This document shows, one piece after another, positions 46,431-58,080 of a stretch of DNA of 64,000 nt. The stretch is from positions 62,001 through 126,000 of the forward strand of contig JAECUM010004338.1 in assembly GCA_016617855.1 (NCBI GenBank), in the 5' to 3' direction. The stretch's first letter is position 1. The number at the start of each line of letters is the position of its first letter. Made by a program: the position numbers and the translations under genes. The DNA comes from Megalonaias nervosa. Its lineage: Eukaryota; Mollusca; Bivalvia; Unionida; Unionidae. The notes beneath the pieces were generated by a model. The model had not been told where the DNA came from. It saw nothing but the letters and a program-made list of their open reading frames with translations, and did not search any database.

Positions 46431-47356
46431 TGTTACGAGTCTATGCTCTTAAAACAAGTAGCATAAAAGAGTGAAAGACAACAACCTGTGTAACATTTAA
46501 CAAATATAATTTATTTCCCTGGAATACAAAGTGAAAATGCGAAAAAAGAACTTGCGGTATTTCGAATTAAATCCCAAAATAATCCAAGAATTACAGACAC
46601 AAGTCCTAATAATTTAAAGTCCTGAATAAAACTCAGTACAAGTCCCGAAGAAAATCAAAAACAAATCGTGTCTGTTATAGCTTATAAAGTGTTGATGTGT
46701 CAATAGTCTTTTGTTGACTCACAGTAATATAATTTCCGGTTTGAATTAAGTATAAATTCCAGTAAATGTCTCTATCCAAGAATTTTATCAGAGCACTTTT
46801 GCATTTCCAGAGAAAAAAATCACTTGAATTCAATAATCTGAAGAAAAAGATTCCAGCCCGAAATAAAAAAAAATACTGGTCACAACATATAGTACAGTTT
46901 GATTGTGCTAAGACTTAAAGCACGAATGACCAAGTCCTCACAATTACAAGATTATATAGTTCTCTACTTGACCTCAGGTCACAATTAGCATTTTCTCAAA
47001 AAAAAACATTACCTAATGGAAAATAACCTTCTAGAATGATCCTAATGTTTGCAAAATCAAAACCATAACCTGGAATACACTCAGGAAATTCCAAAACTTA
47101 GACCCAAATAAACATATTTACTTCTTATATTAATAATAATACTGATTTTAAACTCATACACATAAGAGAATAACTTAGCTATGTATTAGTTGCTTACAAT
47201 GAATAAAATAGAAAAGGTCAATTTGAGTCATGCAGAAATGAACTCAATTCTGGACAACGTCAAGTTAGAAATACAATTTTACATTACAATAGCATATAAT
47301 GAAATAAAATAAAATAAAACTAACTAACAAACAAAGCAAATTAAATATACATAACA
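46431..47356 (-). repeat. Solo LTR 1 of a related gypsy subfamily, with 4-base target duplication
   Basis: 926 bases, plus-strand start tgttacgagtctatgctctt and end aaatatacataaca. It is flanked by ATGA on both sides (46427-46430 and 47357-47360). Its layout matches the minus-oriented LTRs of element 2 ('gagtgaa-g--caac', 'taatttatttccctgga'), but it is too diverged to be the same subfamily. A solo LTR arises by recombination between the two LTRs of a full element. Confidence 0.85.
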
Positions 47357-48795
47357 ATGAGCACCCATAAATTTTAAGTTATTGAATTTTGAATATCACG
47401 GTGTTTCCATGTTTACTATGGGAGTTGAATTAGTACCGTGAGTCCTATACAAGCGCATTGTCACATTGTCTCACGTGATTTTAAGATCAAATGTGGACTG
47501 CAAACTTCACAAGTTTCAGTGTTTTCTAAAAACCGATCACTTCTATCTTGGCGTTATGGAACTGCGGTCTGCATGCAAGATTTACTTGCCTCCAAAATTA
47601 AAGAGGTTGACAACATGTCAATCAATGTACCTCCGAAACTAAAGATTTGACAACGGATGTGCTTCACAATGAATAAGCAATATTACGTTTTGCAAAAACA
47701 GGTGTTAACACATTTTTCCGAAGAATATTACTTAGTGTAAAGTATAATCAAGTAATATATTATAATGACTTTAACAAGTCCTGATCATAACAAAGTAATG
47801 GGACCAAGTGTTTGGAACTAATTTGTTACTCTTAACATACAAACATGTCCTCAGAGATGGTCGGCGTAGGGATAATATTCAAACGTGGATAGGAAATCGC
47901 CAGATAGCAGAGTCGCTTATTTAGCGACTATGGCTCAGAGTGATGTGGACATCTGTTGAATCTTCTACGATTGTTTCGGTGATGCTGTTCAACCTGGACT
48001 ACCTAATGTATGTGACAAATTCAATTGAAGATAAAAAAATTAACATTACATTATCCCTCGTTCCAGTAAACTTTCAATCTTTTGTCCCTGTACAAGTTTG
48101 TTCCTATAAACTTTTGTCTTATATTTTCTTTATAATTCGTAAAATAGGCTATACAATCAAAATATCCAAAGCTGTCAGATCAAAACTCAAAATTTAAAGT
48201 ATTTATTGATCACTAGACGAAGCAAACTTTTCGGCGTCCATAAAAAATGAAAAAGGTAACAGTCTGAAAACTAGACCTATGGCGTCCCTGGAAAAGTGAT
48301 GCATAAACGAAATACACATGACCATTAACAGTTCCATCATCAACTTTATTACAGTTAACGGGGTTATGGGTATAATTTTGAGTTCAAACTTCGAAATATC
48401 CAGAAAGTAGTCATTGTCTAATTTATTTACTAAAATTAGGATCATTTTATTTCCGCAAAAAAGATTGTTTAGTAGTCACAAAGTCTTCTGTTTCGAAATT
48501 ATCGTAATTTTAGAGACAATATTTAAAAAGTGAGAGATGAATCCATTTTTCCTTGGAAACTAAACACCATCTGCATTTTTGTTTTAAAAAAGGGGGGGGG
48601 ATAGGGATAGTCCTAAACGGAAATTAACAGGTTAGCCAATAGGAAGTTACAATGGTAAGGCACATGGGGTTTTATTTCATATATTATGTACCTATGAGTT
48701 CAATAGCACGAGGTAAAGCGACCAATACTCGTTCCATATAGTGATGAATACAACATATCAATTTGGAAATATATATGTAATTTTCATAACTTTTA
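47357..48795. other. No supported gene
   Basis: Small open frames only. Near 48060-48120 are inverted relatives of the 'ggggacaaa' minisatellite at 36.4 kb. Confidence 0.4.
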
Positions 48796-49080
48796 GACCG
48801 CTCCGATGGCCTAATTAGTTAGAACATCCGCCTCGGATGCTGGAGGTCGCGGGTTCGAACCCTGGCCGAGTCATACCAAAGACTTTTAAAAATGTTTCTA
48901 GCAGTTGCCGCGCTCGGCACTCAGCATCAAGAGGGTAGTGTTAGGACTGGTCGGCCTGGTGTCAGGATATTGTGACTGAGTGGGATATTATGCTACTGTC
49001 TGCAGCATGATGCCCCAGTGCTAGACATCACTATGAACTGCCACACTGCAGACATCCTAGCGATCCGTTAAAAATCTAAA

Positions 49081-49138
<58 letters not shown>
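48796..49138 (+). repeat. tRNA-derived SINE (RUDI/V-SINE-like) with (CA)n tail
   Basis: The head has an A-box-like tggcctaattagttagaaca and a B box gggttcgaaccc in a tRNA-like frame. A body with 'ggactggtcggcctggtgtc' and 'atattgtgactgagtggg' follows, then a (CA)n tail from 49083. The body resembles SINEs abundant in molluscs (RUDI is a candidate); the family name is from memory and unchecked. Confidence 0.7.
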
Positions 49139-50801
49139 TGTGGAGTTTCAATCTTGCCTTTTCACAACTCATTGAATACATCACAAACTATAACTCTAAA
49201 AGTGCCTTGCAATTCACATTGTAAGCCTAATTGGAAAAGCCAGCACACTTCTGGATGTATGCTGAGAGATTTTCACCGTAATGGATTCGAGTATTTAGTA
49301 TTTATTTTAATTCATACTTGAGAATTTCTTCCAGTGTTATATGTATTGTTGGAGAGAAATTAATGTATCTGCTATAAAAACCAGAATCTGAAAAAAGGAA
49401 TCAGTGAATGTTATTTTGGCGTTTATGGTTGTTGTATTGATATATTTCAGAAAGTCTTTATTTTGAGTGCCGTAAATGAGTTCGGTCTTTGGGGACAAAT
49501 TAAAATTTAAGTACTACTTTCCTATCTTATGACTCCCATGGGGTTGAAATACTCTTGCATAAGGCATCACGACACCAGATACAATATTTGTGACAAGCAT
49601 TGAATTGTATACATCCAATTTGAAGTTGTAAATAATCTATGATTATGTCTGATCGAAACGTGTGCGTACAGTTTATTAGTTCCTAGACGTCCTAATGTTA
49701 CTACTATTTTTATTTGATTTTTTAGTAACAATATGAACAACATGGGGGGGGGTAATCGACAAAATGGCGAGAAGACCAAGTGAAAATAACTCCAAAAAAT
49801 ACAACGCCCTGTTTCAGTAACCAATCGTTGTAAGAAAAACTTGTTGTCCACGTCGTGCAATTTCTTGACTTTGTTGTTGTTTACTCATGAATACCGTTTT
49901 TAGTCACCGGATGACCAAACGTTGGCCAAAAAAAAAAAAAATAGTTTTTAAAATAAAAATTAATAAGTTTGTTGTAGAGAGAGTACGACAAATATCCCAG
50001 GCTGACGCGCCCCCATTAGCATTTTTGCTTTAATGCTTTAATTAGCATTTTTGCTTTAATGCTTTTATGCTAAATAAAAGCATTTTTGCATTAATGCTTT
50101 TATTAGCATTTTTGCTTTAATGCTTTAATTAGCATAATTGCTTTAATACTTTAATGCTTTTATTAGCATTTGTGAAGAAAAAAAAAATCGAGGCTTGCCA
50201 GCCACGCGCTCTACGGTCATGACATTCACTAATGATAACTGTTTTACGCCCACCCCCCACCCACCCCCATTCCTTAACGAAATCCACAGGGTACAAAACC
50301 CCAACCCACTTCGGGGTTGAGGCGAACTATCAATTATCAGTGAATGTCAGGTTAACCTGCTGACGATAAATCAATAACGTTTTAGATAATTTATAACTAT
50401 CCCGTTCCCTAGAATGTTCAGCTGAAATAAAATATATAAATAGTGTTATGTACAATAAATAAATAATATATATAAATTCGTACCACGTATATTATGGAGT
50501 GGGAGAATAATCCGTATCTGTAGTCTATAAGTAGAGTTAGTCAAGCGAAACAGGTCTGGCTCGTAACAATCACAATACTCGAGAATGTTCCTAACCAGCC
50601 TGCGGAAAAAATGGGTAGTTTTCACAGAGAATATGTCAATATATTATATTTGTGAACAGACAGATATACAAACATATCAAAAATTAAACATGCACACGCT
50701 TTTAGATCATATAATTTATTTATCAAGTGTTTATAATTTAATATAGCAGGTAGATTTCTCTACAGAGTGTACAAGAACCGATTTTTTTCTTGTAAATACC
50801 A
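49139..50801. other. Region left of the Polinton, no gene
   Basis: Contains the AT-rich tandem repeat at 50017-50170 and a short hairpin 'accccaacccacttcggggt' at about 50298. The Polinton's left terminal repeat should lie somewhere here or just right of it, but I could not place it. Confidence 0.4.
50017..50170 (+). repeat. Tandem repeat 'ttagcatttttgctttaatg'
   Basis: About six units of 24-27 bases; because the unit is nearly self-complementary (agcat...atgct), the array can fold on itself. Confidence 0.75.
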
Positions 50802-50913
50802 GCGAGTTATTAATAGCGCATAGATATTTAACTCATTCAAGCACGTGACCTCATGTGGGAAACCCTGCGTGTTACTAATAGCGCAGAGGTATTTTTAGCG
50901 GCTTGACACGTGA
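50802..50913 (+). promoter_or_regulatory. Duplicated upstream motif with CACGTG boxes
   Basis: Two imperfect copies, about 65 bases apart, share 'gcg-gttantaatagcgca-ag-tattt' and end in CACGTG (50842 and 50907). They lie 150-260 bases before the first Polinton gene, so a promoter role is possible. This is inference. Confidence 0.3.
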
Positions 50914-51062
50914 TAGCGGGTATGGCAAAATTGTGAGTATAACTGAGATTCCGTTAATTTGCTGTTGCTGAAAAAATACGTTACTTTACTGTAATACAGT
51001 CAAACCTTGTAAATATGCTCACTTAATGATCTGTAATTAAATCGTTGATGTAATAAATAATA

Positions 51063-51892
51063 ATGAGTGATTCTGCGCTTACCATGGAATCTCATACATC
51101 TAAATTAACTCGACAACGACTAGATGCAATTAAGAAGTATCTTCCAGTCCATGATTCTGTAAAACAACAGGTGCAACAACGCCAGGAAGCTCATGTGGAA
51201 TTTATAGAGGGTACAGTACAGTTATTAAAACCAATTGTCGAAGCAACCAAAAAAATTGTTACAGCGACTGAGGCAACACAAAAACTCTTGAGACATTGCC
51301 AGCTGATATTGCTGGCCGTCTTCAACCACCTCCACCACCAGTTCAGCCACCACCCGAAGTTCAACCACCACCACAACCACCACCAATAGCTAAAACCAAG
51401 ATAATAGATAAACTTACTGTGGAAGGTATTGGAGCTATCAGGGATCCAGACCAAGTAATTGATATTGCAGGGTATGGATATGTTTGTAGAGATCGATACG
51501 TAAAACCTGAACATATTTACAGTTTGAAAACCGCCGATTGGGTCAAAGAAGTATATTGGATTGCTACTAATTCTCAGCAAATCAGTAAGGAAAACAATGA
51601 TTTTGAAATCTTTAAAAAAGCAGTAGATGAATATGCTGCAAGAGTAGAATTGGAAAGGGAAACAAAGCAAGAAGAATTGATAAGTCGATTTGAAAAATTA
51701 GGAAAAGAAAGGAGAAAATCGGGTATAAAAACTAAATGTAAAAAAAGGAACGGGAAAAACCGAGTAAAATACCCACCCGGAAGCGTTCTTCAGATCCACA
51801 ACCAGATCCACATGACGAACCACCTGAAGGAGCAACAGGAAGTGGCCTTGCCAGTCGCGATCGACGATGTAGGAAACAAGGTGGTAATATGA
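51063..51892 (+). pseudogene. Polinton proline-rich coiled-coil protein, unknown role
   Basis: The ATG at 51063 opens a Gln/Lys-rich helix (residues 1-75). After a frameshift near 51290 comes a run of PPPP and QPPPQPPP, then a compact domain (KIIDKLTVEGIGAI, RDRYVKPEHIYSL) and a charged C-terminal helix (LERETKQEELISRFEKLG) with a basic tail. It is the first gene of the element. I do not recognise a named family; a structural or scaffold role would suit its place before the capsid genes. Confidence 0.6.
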
Positions 51893-52098
51893 TAGCTAAA
51901 CTTTGTCCAAATAACATCCTCGCTGATGCTGATTAACTGGAAATTCTGACTGGTGGAAGACGAGTCGGCAACAATTCCCACGAAATCATCAATGAAGCAG
52001 CTGCTATTTGTCAGCGTTTATTTACCGGTGACGTCATGGACAGTGGCATCTATCGGACGTTGATTGATCAAATTACCGACGATTACTACAGGGAGTGA
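51889..52098 (+). pseudogene. Small Polinton protein, one stop
   Basis: A 69-codon frame from MIAKLCPNNIL to DDYYRE is interrupted only by a TAA at 51934-51936. It overlaps the end of the previous gene by four bases in another frame (ATGA-type overlap), as in compact viral gene order. Function unknown. Confidence 0.5.
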
Positions 52099-52126
52099 TC
52101 AATTTGATCGGCGATAACAAAATAAC

Positions 52127-52658
52127 ATGATTATACACAATGCCCAACGAAGACCTGAAAACCTCAGTGTGATAAATTCACGATTAGCGGTTTATAAAAT
52201 GATCTACGGAGATGGACTCGGCGATGTTATTCAGAATTTATTTAGAAAAATAGCCTCAAAATGCTATCCCGATTGCAAAACAGTTAGGTATGAAAGCCAT
52301 TGAAGTTATTCGTGATAAGGTTATTGGCACTCTTGGTAATGTTGCTGGTAAAGCATTCTCGGCGATGAAAGATAGACTCGCACGATTAGTACGACGAAAA
52401 CCACAGCAGAATATGAAGCATTCCAGCGCAAGCATCGCAGTAAAACTGTCCAGCACAGAAGTAAGCATTCCAGTAAAACTGCCCAGCACCAAAGTGATGC
52501 CACCAAGTGTCAGTCAAATAATAAATCAATCTGCAAATGAGCAACTGAAAGAATTAGCTGGAGTGCCATCACCGACAAAACAAGCTGCAGCTAAGATAGA
52601 AAATAACATAACCGCAAACTTAATACAGGGTAGTGGTCTGGCCCGTCGTCGTCGCTGA
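52127..52658 (+). pseudogene. pVI-like amphipathic minor virion protein
   Basis: The ATG at 52127 leads to IYGDGLGDVIQNLFRKIA; after a frameshift near 52260 the text continues KAIEVIRDKVIGTLGNVAGK. This is a Gly-containing amphipathic helix like the N-terminus of adenovirus protein VI and its Polinton relatives. A Ser/Lys-rich middle and a basic end (GLARRRR) follow. Membrane disruption during entry is known for adenovirus pVI; here it is only an analogy. Confidence 0.5.
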
Positions 52659-52679
52659 TCAACCACTTATTGATCAACG

Positions 52680-54090
52680 TTGGAACGTCGTTTTAGACTT
52701 GTATCTGATCCATCATTTGACACGGACGCACCAGTACTGAAGGATGAGTCTGTGCGTGATTATCAATATTATTCTTATGAAGCACGAGAACCAGACAAAC
52801 GTGGACGAATCGATTACAAGTCCAAGATACATCAAGGCATTTCTTGCCCACCGAGGCATTTATTGAAGTTCATCGTAAACTTGTGAAAAATGATGATACC
52901 GCATATGCAGTAAATGAACGAAGTGGAATCGTTAACAACGGTATTATGGCGTTGTTTAACAGTACCAGATATCTCATTGATTGTAGAGAAATCGAAGCAT
53001 GCCTCGATAACGTTGATGTTGCTGCAACAATTATCGGTCTTGAAAGATACTCCGACGACTATTCACGGTCCGCCAATCCGTCCATGATGTTCGCGAAGGA
53101 CATTATTGACCACCCTGACGATAGGCAGCATCTCATGGTACAATTAACACAGGTTAGAGCCGTTGATCCACAGCCAGCTGGAATGATACCTCGACCCGCC
53201 GCTGCTTTTGCGACACTACAGAGTGTTAATACAGAATTCCAATTTAACTTGGAATTTTCAGCACGGCGATCTCAGGTTAACGCAGATGGTGGATTTTCAT
53301 CTGTGATGCCACTGTAACATATCTTCGGATTCTGTAGACATGTTAGAAAGTTATCTTCGAAGTAAAACATACAGTTGCGCTGGTTCGAAGGGCCACCGAC
53401 AACGATGCTATCTGGCGTGCTGGGATTGGTAGGGGTGGTGCTGGTAAACTAACACTAATAAAACTAGCATTATGGATGCTAACGATGACTCCGTCGTTGA
53501 TAGAAGAACAACGATTATTATCGTTCATGAGTAACGGCGGAAAATCAACGCTGTCGTGGCTGACAATGACCACAGACACGGCTACGGGCACAGCAGGAAC
53601 ACTTTCATGGCAGATCGCATCACAGCAGGGAATTTCAGCACCACGACACGTATTTGTGGCATTTCAGCGTGCCACCAGGTATAACGATCAAACAGCAAAC
53701 CCAATGATGTTTGACAGATTAGCGGTAACTACCATTTCGCTGAGGATAAACGGACATCAAGAACCATCCGAAGACATAATACTGAATTTTGACCAAAACA
53801 ACCTTGCACGGGTGTATCATAGTTTGATGAAATTTATGGGGCGTGATCAGAATGTCGACTCTGGCCTGCAGATATCTCAGCGGGATTTCTCGACGTTGTA
53901 TCAGGTTTATTATTTCTCGTTGGAACATCTGGATTTATTCGGACAGTCAGTCGTTGACGTACATGTGCGAGCTTTTGTTGGCCCTGCTCCAGCTGATGGT
54001 TACAGAGCAATCGCTGTTATATTGTCAGATAAAACAATGTTGCTTGAATGTGTTGGTGGACGAATGAGAGTTGTTCATGCGCCCGTTTAA
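52680..54090 (+). pseudogene. Major capsid-type protein (double jelly roll), fragmented
   Basis: The N-terminal part contains PTEAFIEVHRKLVK, IVNNGIMALFNST and the family-like ERYSDDYSRSANPSMMF. A gap with several frame changes (53318-53475, still showing the HIFGFC stretch) is followed by APRHVFVAFQ, TTISLRINGHQEP and VVDVHVRAFVGPAPADGY. Order and motifs match the capsid protein that precedes the protease in animal Polintons. No ATG is evident near 52680, so the start is uncertain. Frame changes lie near 52850, 53320 and 53470. Confidence 0.7.
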
Positions 54091-54226
54091 AACATGTAAA
54101 TGTTTTCCGAACATGTAAATGTTTCCGAACAATTAAGTGTTTTCCAAACATGTAATTGGATCGCAACCGATCTGCAATTAGATCATTCATGATATTATAA
54201 CGTCATATCATCACGTCCATGTTACT

Positions 54227-54654
54227 ATGACACCTGGTCAGATTAAAAAACTGCAATCCTCATCGAAGAAGAATTCTGGGGCAAAAATAACTCTGAAATC
54301 AGCGGCGTTGCAGGGCCCAAATAAATTATCGTTGACTGAACGTCAGCTCAAACACTACAATGACACCAAGAAATCCAAAAACTGGCGTTCGACTTGATCT
54401 TTCTGCGAATGAGATTTGCGACACAAAAAACCGGCGGTATATTTCGGTTTCTAGTGGCGTTACCAGCGCTAATTGCATCAGCGGCTCCAGCTGTTGCAAA
54501 AGCATCTGCACTTGGTGCTGTTGGAATAGCTGCCAGCATGGCACTGAAAAAAGCAACAGGACACGGAGTGTCGCGACACGGCATAAACACCTCAAGAAAG
54601 AAAGGACAGGGTCTAAGATTACCAGGAACACGATATGGTCAAGGTCTGAGTTAA
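54227..54654 (+). pseudogene. pX-like hydrophobic minor core protein
   Basis: The ATG at 54227 opens a Lys/Ser-rich part with the repeated 'KLSLTERQLK' style of segment. After frame changes at about 54395 a hydrophobic Ala-rich stretch (LPALIASAAPAVAKASALG) and a Gly/Arg-rich tail (LRLPGTRYGQGLS) follow. This layout, just before the protease, is typical of the pX/pVI-like proteins of adintoviruses and Polintons. Confidence 0.6.
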
Positions 54655-55037
54655 AGCTTCCCATATCCAATTTTGAGTTACTTGATGCTGCTTGGCGATT
54701 AAACATACAAAACGTCAGAGGTGTTTTCGTGCGTGATCAATTACCGGATAAAACAAACCGTGTTGAAACCATTATCATTAATCTCGATGGTCGTTCTGGT
54801 CAAGGTACTCATTGGGTTGCATACGTGGTTGATCCACGTGGAGTTACTTATTTTGATTCGTATGGATTGGCGCCACCAAAAGAATTATTACGGTATAGTG
54901 GCTTAGCCGGTGACATACCAATCTGGTATTAAACATTACCAACACAGACAATAACGGATCCACCAATATGCGGTCCAGAAGTACTTGCTGTACTTAATGC
55001 TGTGTCATGGTCATCAGCGCCGCCTCGTAAAGTTTAA
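54655..55037 (+). pseudogene. Adenain-type cysteine protease (C5/Ulp1-like maturation protease)
   Basis: NFELLDAAWRL and RGVFVRDQLP open the domain. The catalytic His lies in GTHWVAY, the Asp in YFDSYG, Gln in LPTQTI and Cys in ICGPEVLA, so all four catalytic-site residues are present. A TAA at 54930-54932 splits the frame before the Gln/Cys part. No ATG is evident, so the start may be lost. It would process capsid precursors. Confidence 0.85.
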
Positions 55038-55074
55038 TATACCGCCCGTCGTTGTAAACAGGTTAATAGTTATA

Positions 55075-55867
55075 ATGGTAGATATTTACGGAAGATCTGC
55101 TAGTGGCAAGCTCCAGGGCGACATGGATTTATCCAAATATGCAACACGAGATGAACTTGCTGATCTTTTGCGTCTCACTGATGTTGACACTAATGAAGTT
55201 GTTGTTTTGCAGGATCAGCAACGATGGTTAAAGACGAGCTATATCTAGTTGACAGACATTATTCTGCGAGTTCCGGGGGCGACTGAAGATAAGTTAGTGG
55301 TGTTTATTAAAACCGGTAAGATTAAAGACTCGGGAGATTCAGTGTTAACAATCCTTGAAGAGATTACTGGACGTATTAGAAGAACTGGAGATATAATGTA
55401 TGGCGATCTAAACATGAGCAGAGATACAATTATCAGTGTGAGAGAACCAAAATCAGACGATGGCGTGGCAACAACAAATACGTGGACAACAACGCCACGA
55501 TCAAAACTGAGATCAGTAAATGTGTTGCTAAAACATGTGATGCAATGACTGGCGAGCTCAACATGAGCGGAAATAGCATTGCTGATTTGAAGAACCAACA
55601 TCAAACGATGACGCTGCAACGAAGAAATACGTGGACAACAGCAACATCCCGATGATGACCTCGTTAATGACAATCAATGATGGACTGACCACGTTCAGAT
55701 CTGAGTATAATAATCATATAAGCGTGTTTATAAATTTTCGTAGACCTGTAAATAAAACCAATGGTAATATCTTTGGAAATCCAGCGGTCGTCGACATTAA
55801 GCTCGCTGAAATTCGCACACGCCTCGTTGATAGCGCCGAAAATTCAAAGCGATTCAAGATCATGTAA
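55075..55867 (+). pseudogene. Fibre-like protein with collagen-free 'GDLNM' repeats
   Basis: The ATG at 55075 reads MVDIYGRSASGKLQGDMDLS. After a TAG at 55246-55248 the same frame continues to 55548. Two copies of a tail-fibre-type repeat (MYGDLNMSRDTIISV-EP-SDDG, and GELNMSGNSIADLKN) are seen, the second in shifted frames. Such repeats are known from phage and virus fibres, where they form trimeric stalks. A late frame reaches 55867. Role as receptor fibre is inference. Confidence 0.6.
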
Positions 55868-55872
55868 TTCAC

Positions 55873-57343
55873 ATGACTCCGCTCATCAACATGGTATACA
55901 CAGTGGCGGCTGGATCAGCCACAGGGTCACAACAAAACAACTCCATCAAACATACCGCTCACATTATGGGGGTGTATAGGTTCTCCGTGTTTAGCGCTGT
56001 GAAATTTAGGATATTTACGACATATCTATGGCGTCATTCCACCCGTCAATTTTCCTGAACTCTGTCTTACGAGTCTATGTTCTTAAAATAAGTAACATAA
56101 AAGAGTGAAGACAACAGACTTTGTAAAATTTAACAAATAATTTATTTCCCTAGAATACAAAGTGAAAAATGAGAATAAAGATCTTACGGTATTGCGAAAT
56201 AATCCAAGAATTAAAGATACCAGTCCTAGTAATAAAAAGTCCTGAATAAAACTCAGTTCAAGTCCCGAAGGGATTTAAAATTGAAGGCGATGACGTGTCT
56301 GTTATGGCCTGCGTTGTACTGATGTGTCAACAGTCTCTTGTTGAATCAGAGAAATATTATTCCAGGTTTGAATTCAGTATAAATTCCAATGAATGTCTTT
56401 ATCCAAGAATTTTGTAACAACACCTTTGTATTTCCAGAGAAAATAATCACTTGAAATCAATAATTTGAAGAAAATAAAATTCAGCATAAACTGGACAGGA
56501 CATAATGCAACTTAAAGTGCCAGATGTTAAAGCACATCACAGTCAGAAGATAATATAGTTCTCTGACCTCAGGTCACAAATTAGTATTTTATAAAACTAA
56601 TTGTTACGTAATGGAAAATAACTTTCTAGTATGATTTAATAAGCCTTGTTTATTGAAAACATAATACCCTATAAAATTCACTTTGGAATCCCCAAAACCC
56701 TGACCCAAATCAACATGTTTACCTGAATAATAATTTGGTCAATGAGCTCATACCACAGAAAATAATGAAACTATTCTTAGTTGTTTACATCAATGAAATA
56801 AAAATTTTTTTTAAAAGTCAATCAGGTCAAATACAACTGAACTCAATTATGGACAAGGTCAAGTCCAGTAAACAATGTTACATTACAATAGCATGTAATG
56901 AAATAAAAACATTAAAACTGACAGACAAAGAATTAAATTAAATATACATAACATGCGTCTGTCGTGTTAAATCAAAATGCAGAGGAAACATTCATACTGG
57001 ATCCAGAAGACAAAACCCTAACCGCAACGACGTATTGGTGGTGTCTGAAAACACCTCAATTGGTAACGTAGAATATACTATAACGAATCCCACACAATCC
57101 TTTCGGTATAATCAAGCATCGCTGGAAGAAATCGACGAGCATATGACAAAACAAAAAAAAAATTATCCCAGACGAATCATCGTCATCGACAAAGTTGTAT
57201 ACGCCGTCTCCTCGCTGGTCGCTGAAACAACGACGTTAATCGGCACATTATCAGCGACGCACTGGATACTGCCCGTGGTTGGAATCTGTGTATCTGTTGT
57301 TGTCGGTCTTGCTGGTATACTCAATATTATCGCGAAAAAATAG
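55873..57343 (+). pseudogene. Polinton structural or membrane protein gene(s) split by solo LTR 2
   Basis: The left part, from an ATG at 55873, runs to the LTR at 56065 (HIMGVYRFSVFSAVKFRIFT). The right part, from about 56962, has ETFILDPEDKTLTATTYWW, then after a frameshift a helix (ASLEEIDEHMTKQ) and a hydrophobic membrane segment (LPVVGICVSVVVGLAGILNI) ending at 57343. Whether these were one gene or two is not clear. Confidence 0.5.
56065..56953 (-). repeat. Solo LTR 2 of the gypsy subfamily, inside the Polinton
   Basis: 889 bases, plus-strand start tcttacgagtctatgttctt (TG changed to TC) and end aaatatacataaca. It closely follows solo LTR 1 throughout. No flush target duplication is seen; TCTG occurs just left (56061) and four bases beyond the right end (56958). 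Its position dates the Polinton as older than this insertion. The open frame 56735-56941 lies inside the LTR. Confidence 0.85.
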
Positions 57344-57396
57344 TTAGGTGTACCAATAAAAAATTGCACGAGCACACAGAAATAACGTACGCAGCG

Positions 57397-57756
57397 ATGT
57401 ACGCGTGTATAAATATATCGTCGATATTGTCGGCGGGGTTAAACGATGGTGCAATATCAGACAGTGAATTTGCTGCGATCAGGGATATTTATTATTGATA
57501 TCACAAGAACGCCAACACACCGTTGCCAACGCTGCCAACGCCACATTTAGAATCCACCGTATAAATGATAATGACCGCAGAACTAACCACACGACTGGAA
57601 CAGATCATCGCCAACACAACATCGCCGACAACCACAATGATATCAGCGGCGTCAACACGACCCGAATTCGATATTGGTTTTCCAACTCCGATAATAGCTC
57701 CTAATGGTCGGTGTTATCAGTATTACTTCGCTCTCAGTGCCTATATCAGATTCTAG
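57397..57756 (+). pseudogene. Small Polinton reading frames of unknown function
   Basis: A 33-codon frame from ATG 57397 (LNDGAISDSEFAAIRDIYY) looks like the C-terminal helix of the preceding membrane protein family. A second frame from 57565 (TAELTTRLEQII, then PEFDIGFPTPIIAPNGR) follows. Both are short and no family is assigned. Confidence 0.35.
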
Positions 57757-58080
57757 CTGTTAGTAGTGACAGTTGGCCAGAACATTAATCCCAGCATTCT
57801 GGAGATTTGATACTAGAGACTGTCAACAGGTTCGGTTCTGTTGTTTATCTTCCCATGGCTAACTGAGCCTGGACTAGTTCATGCCCTTGGCTAAGGAACA
57901 AATGTTCAATTAATTAAAATCCCTTATCTCTAACCCTTACTAAAACAAGAGCAGAGTTTTAGAGTAGGCAGTTATGCAGCTGGGCTTGGTACTGTAAACA
58001 ACACTGGTTGAAGATTTTGTGAACATTTTAGCTTCATTTTACATAAAGTTGTAGGACCCTTACTTGGTGTTTGTGCTCCT
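57757..58080. other. Non-coding gap in the Polinton
   Basis: About 324 AT-rich bases, unlike the Polinton in composition and without an open frame. Possibly a small inserted repeat. Confidence 0.4.

Noticed and set aside
48796..48880. Functional tRNA gene
   Set aside because: The A and B boxes continue into a SINE body and (CA)n tail, and the stem pairing is imperfect.
50220..50350. Possible Polinton terminal repeat (cattcactaatgata / ttatcagtgaatg)
   Set aside because: Short, imperfect inverted match within 130 bases; the opposite end of the element is outside the window, so it cannot be tested.
51191..51670. 159-codon minus-strand frame opposite the first Polinton gene
   Set aside because: It is the complement of the proline-rich gene (Trp-rich run opposite the Pro run); the plus-strand reading has the coherent domain.
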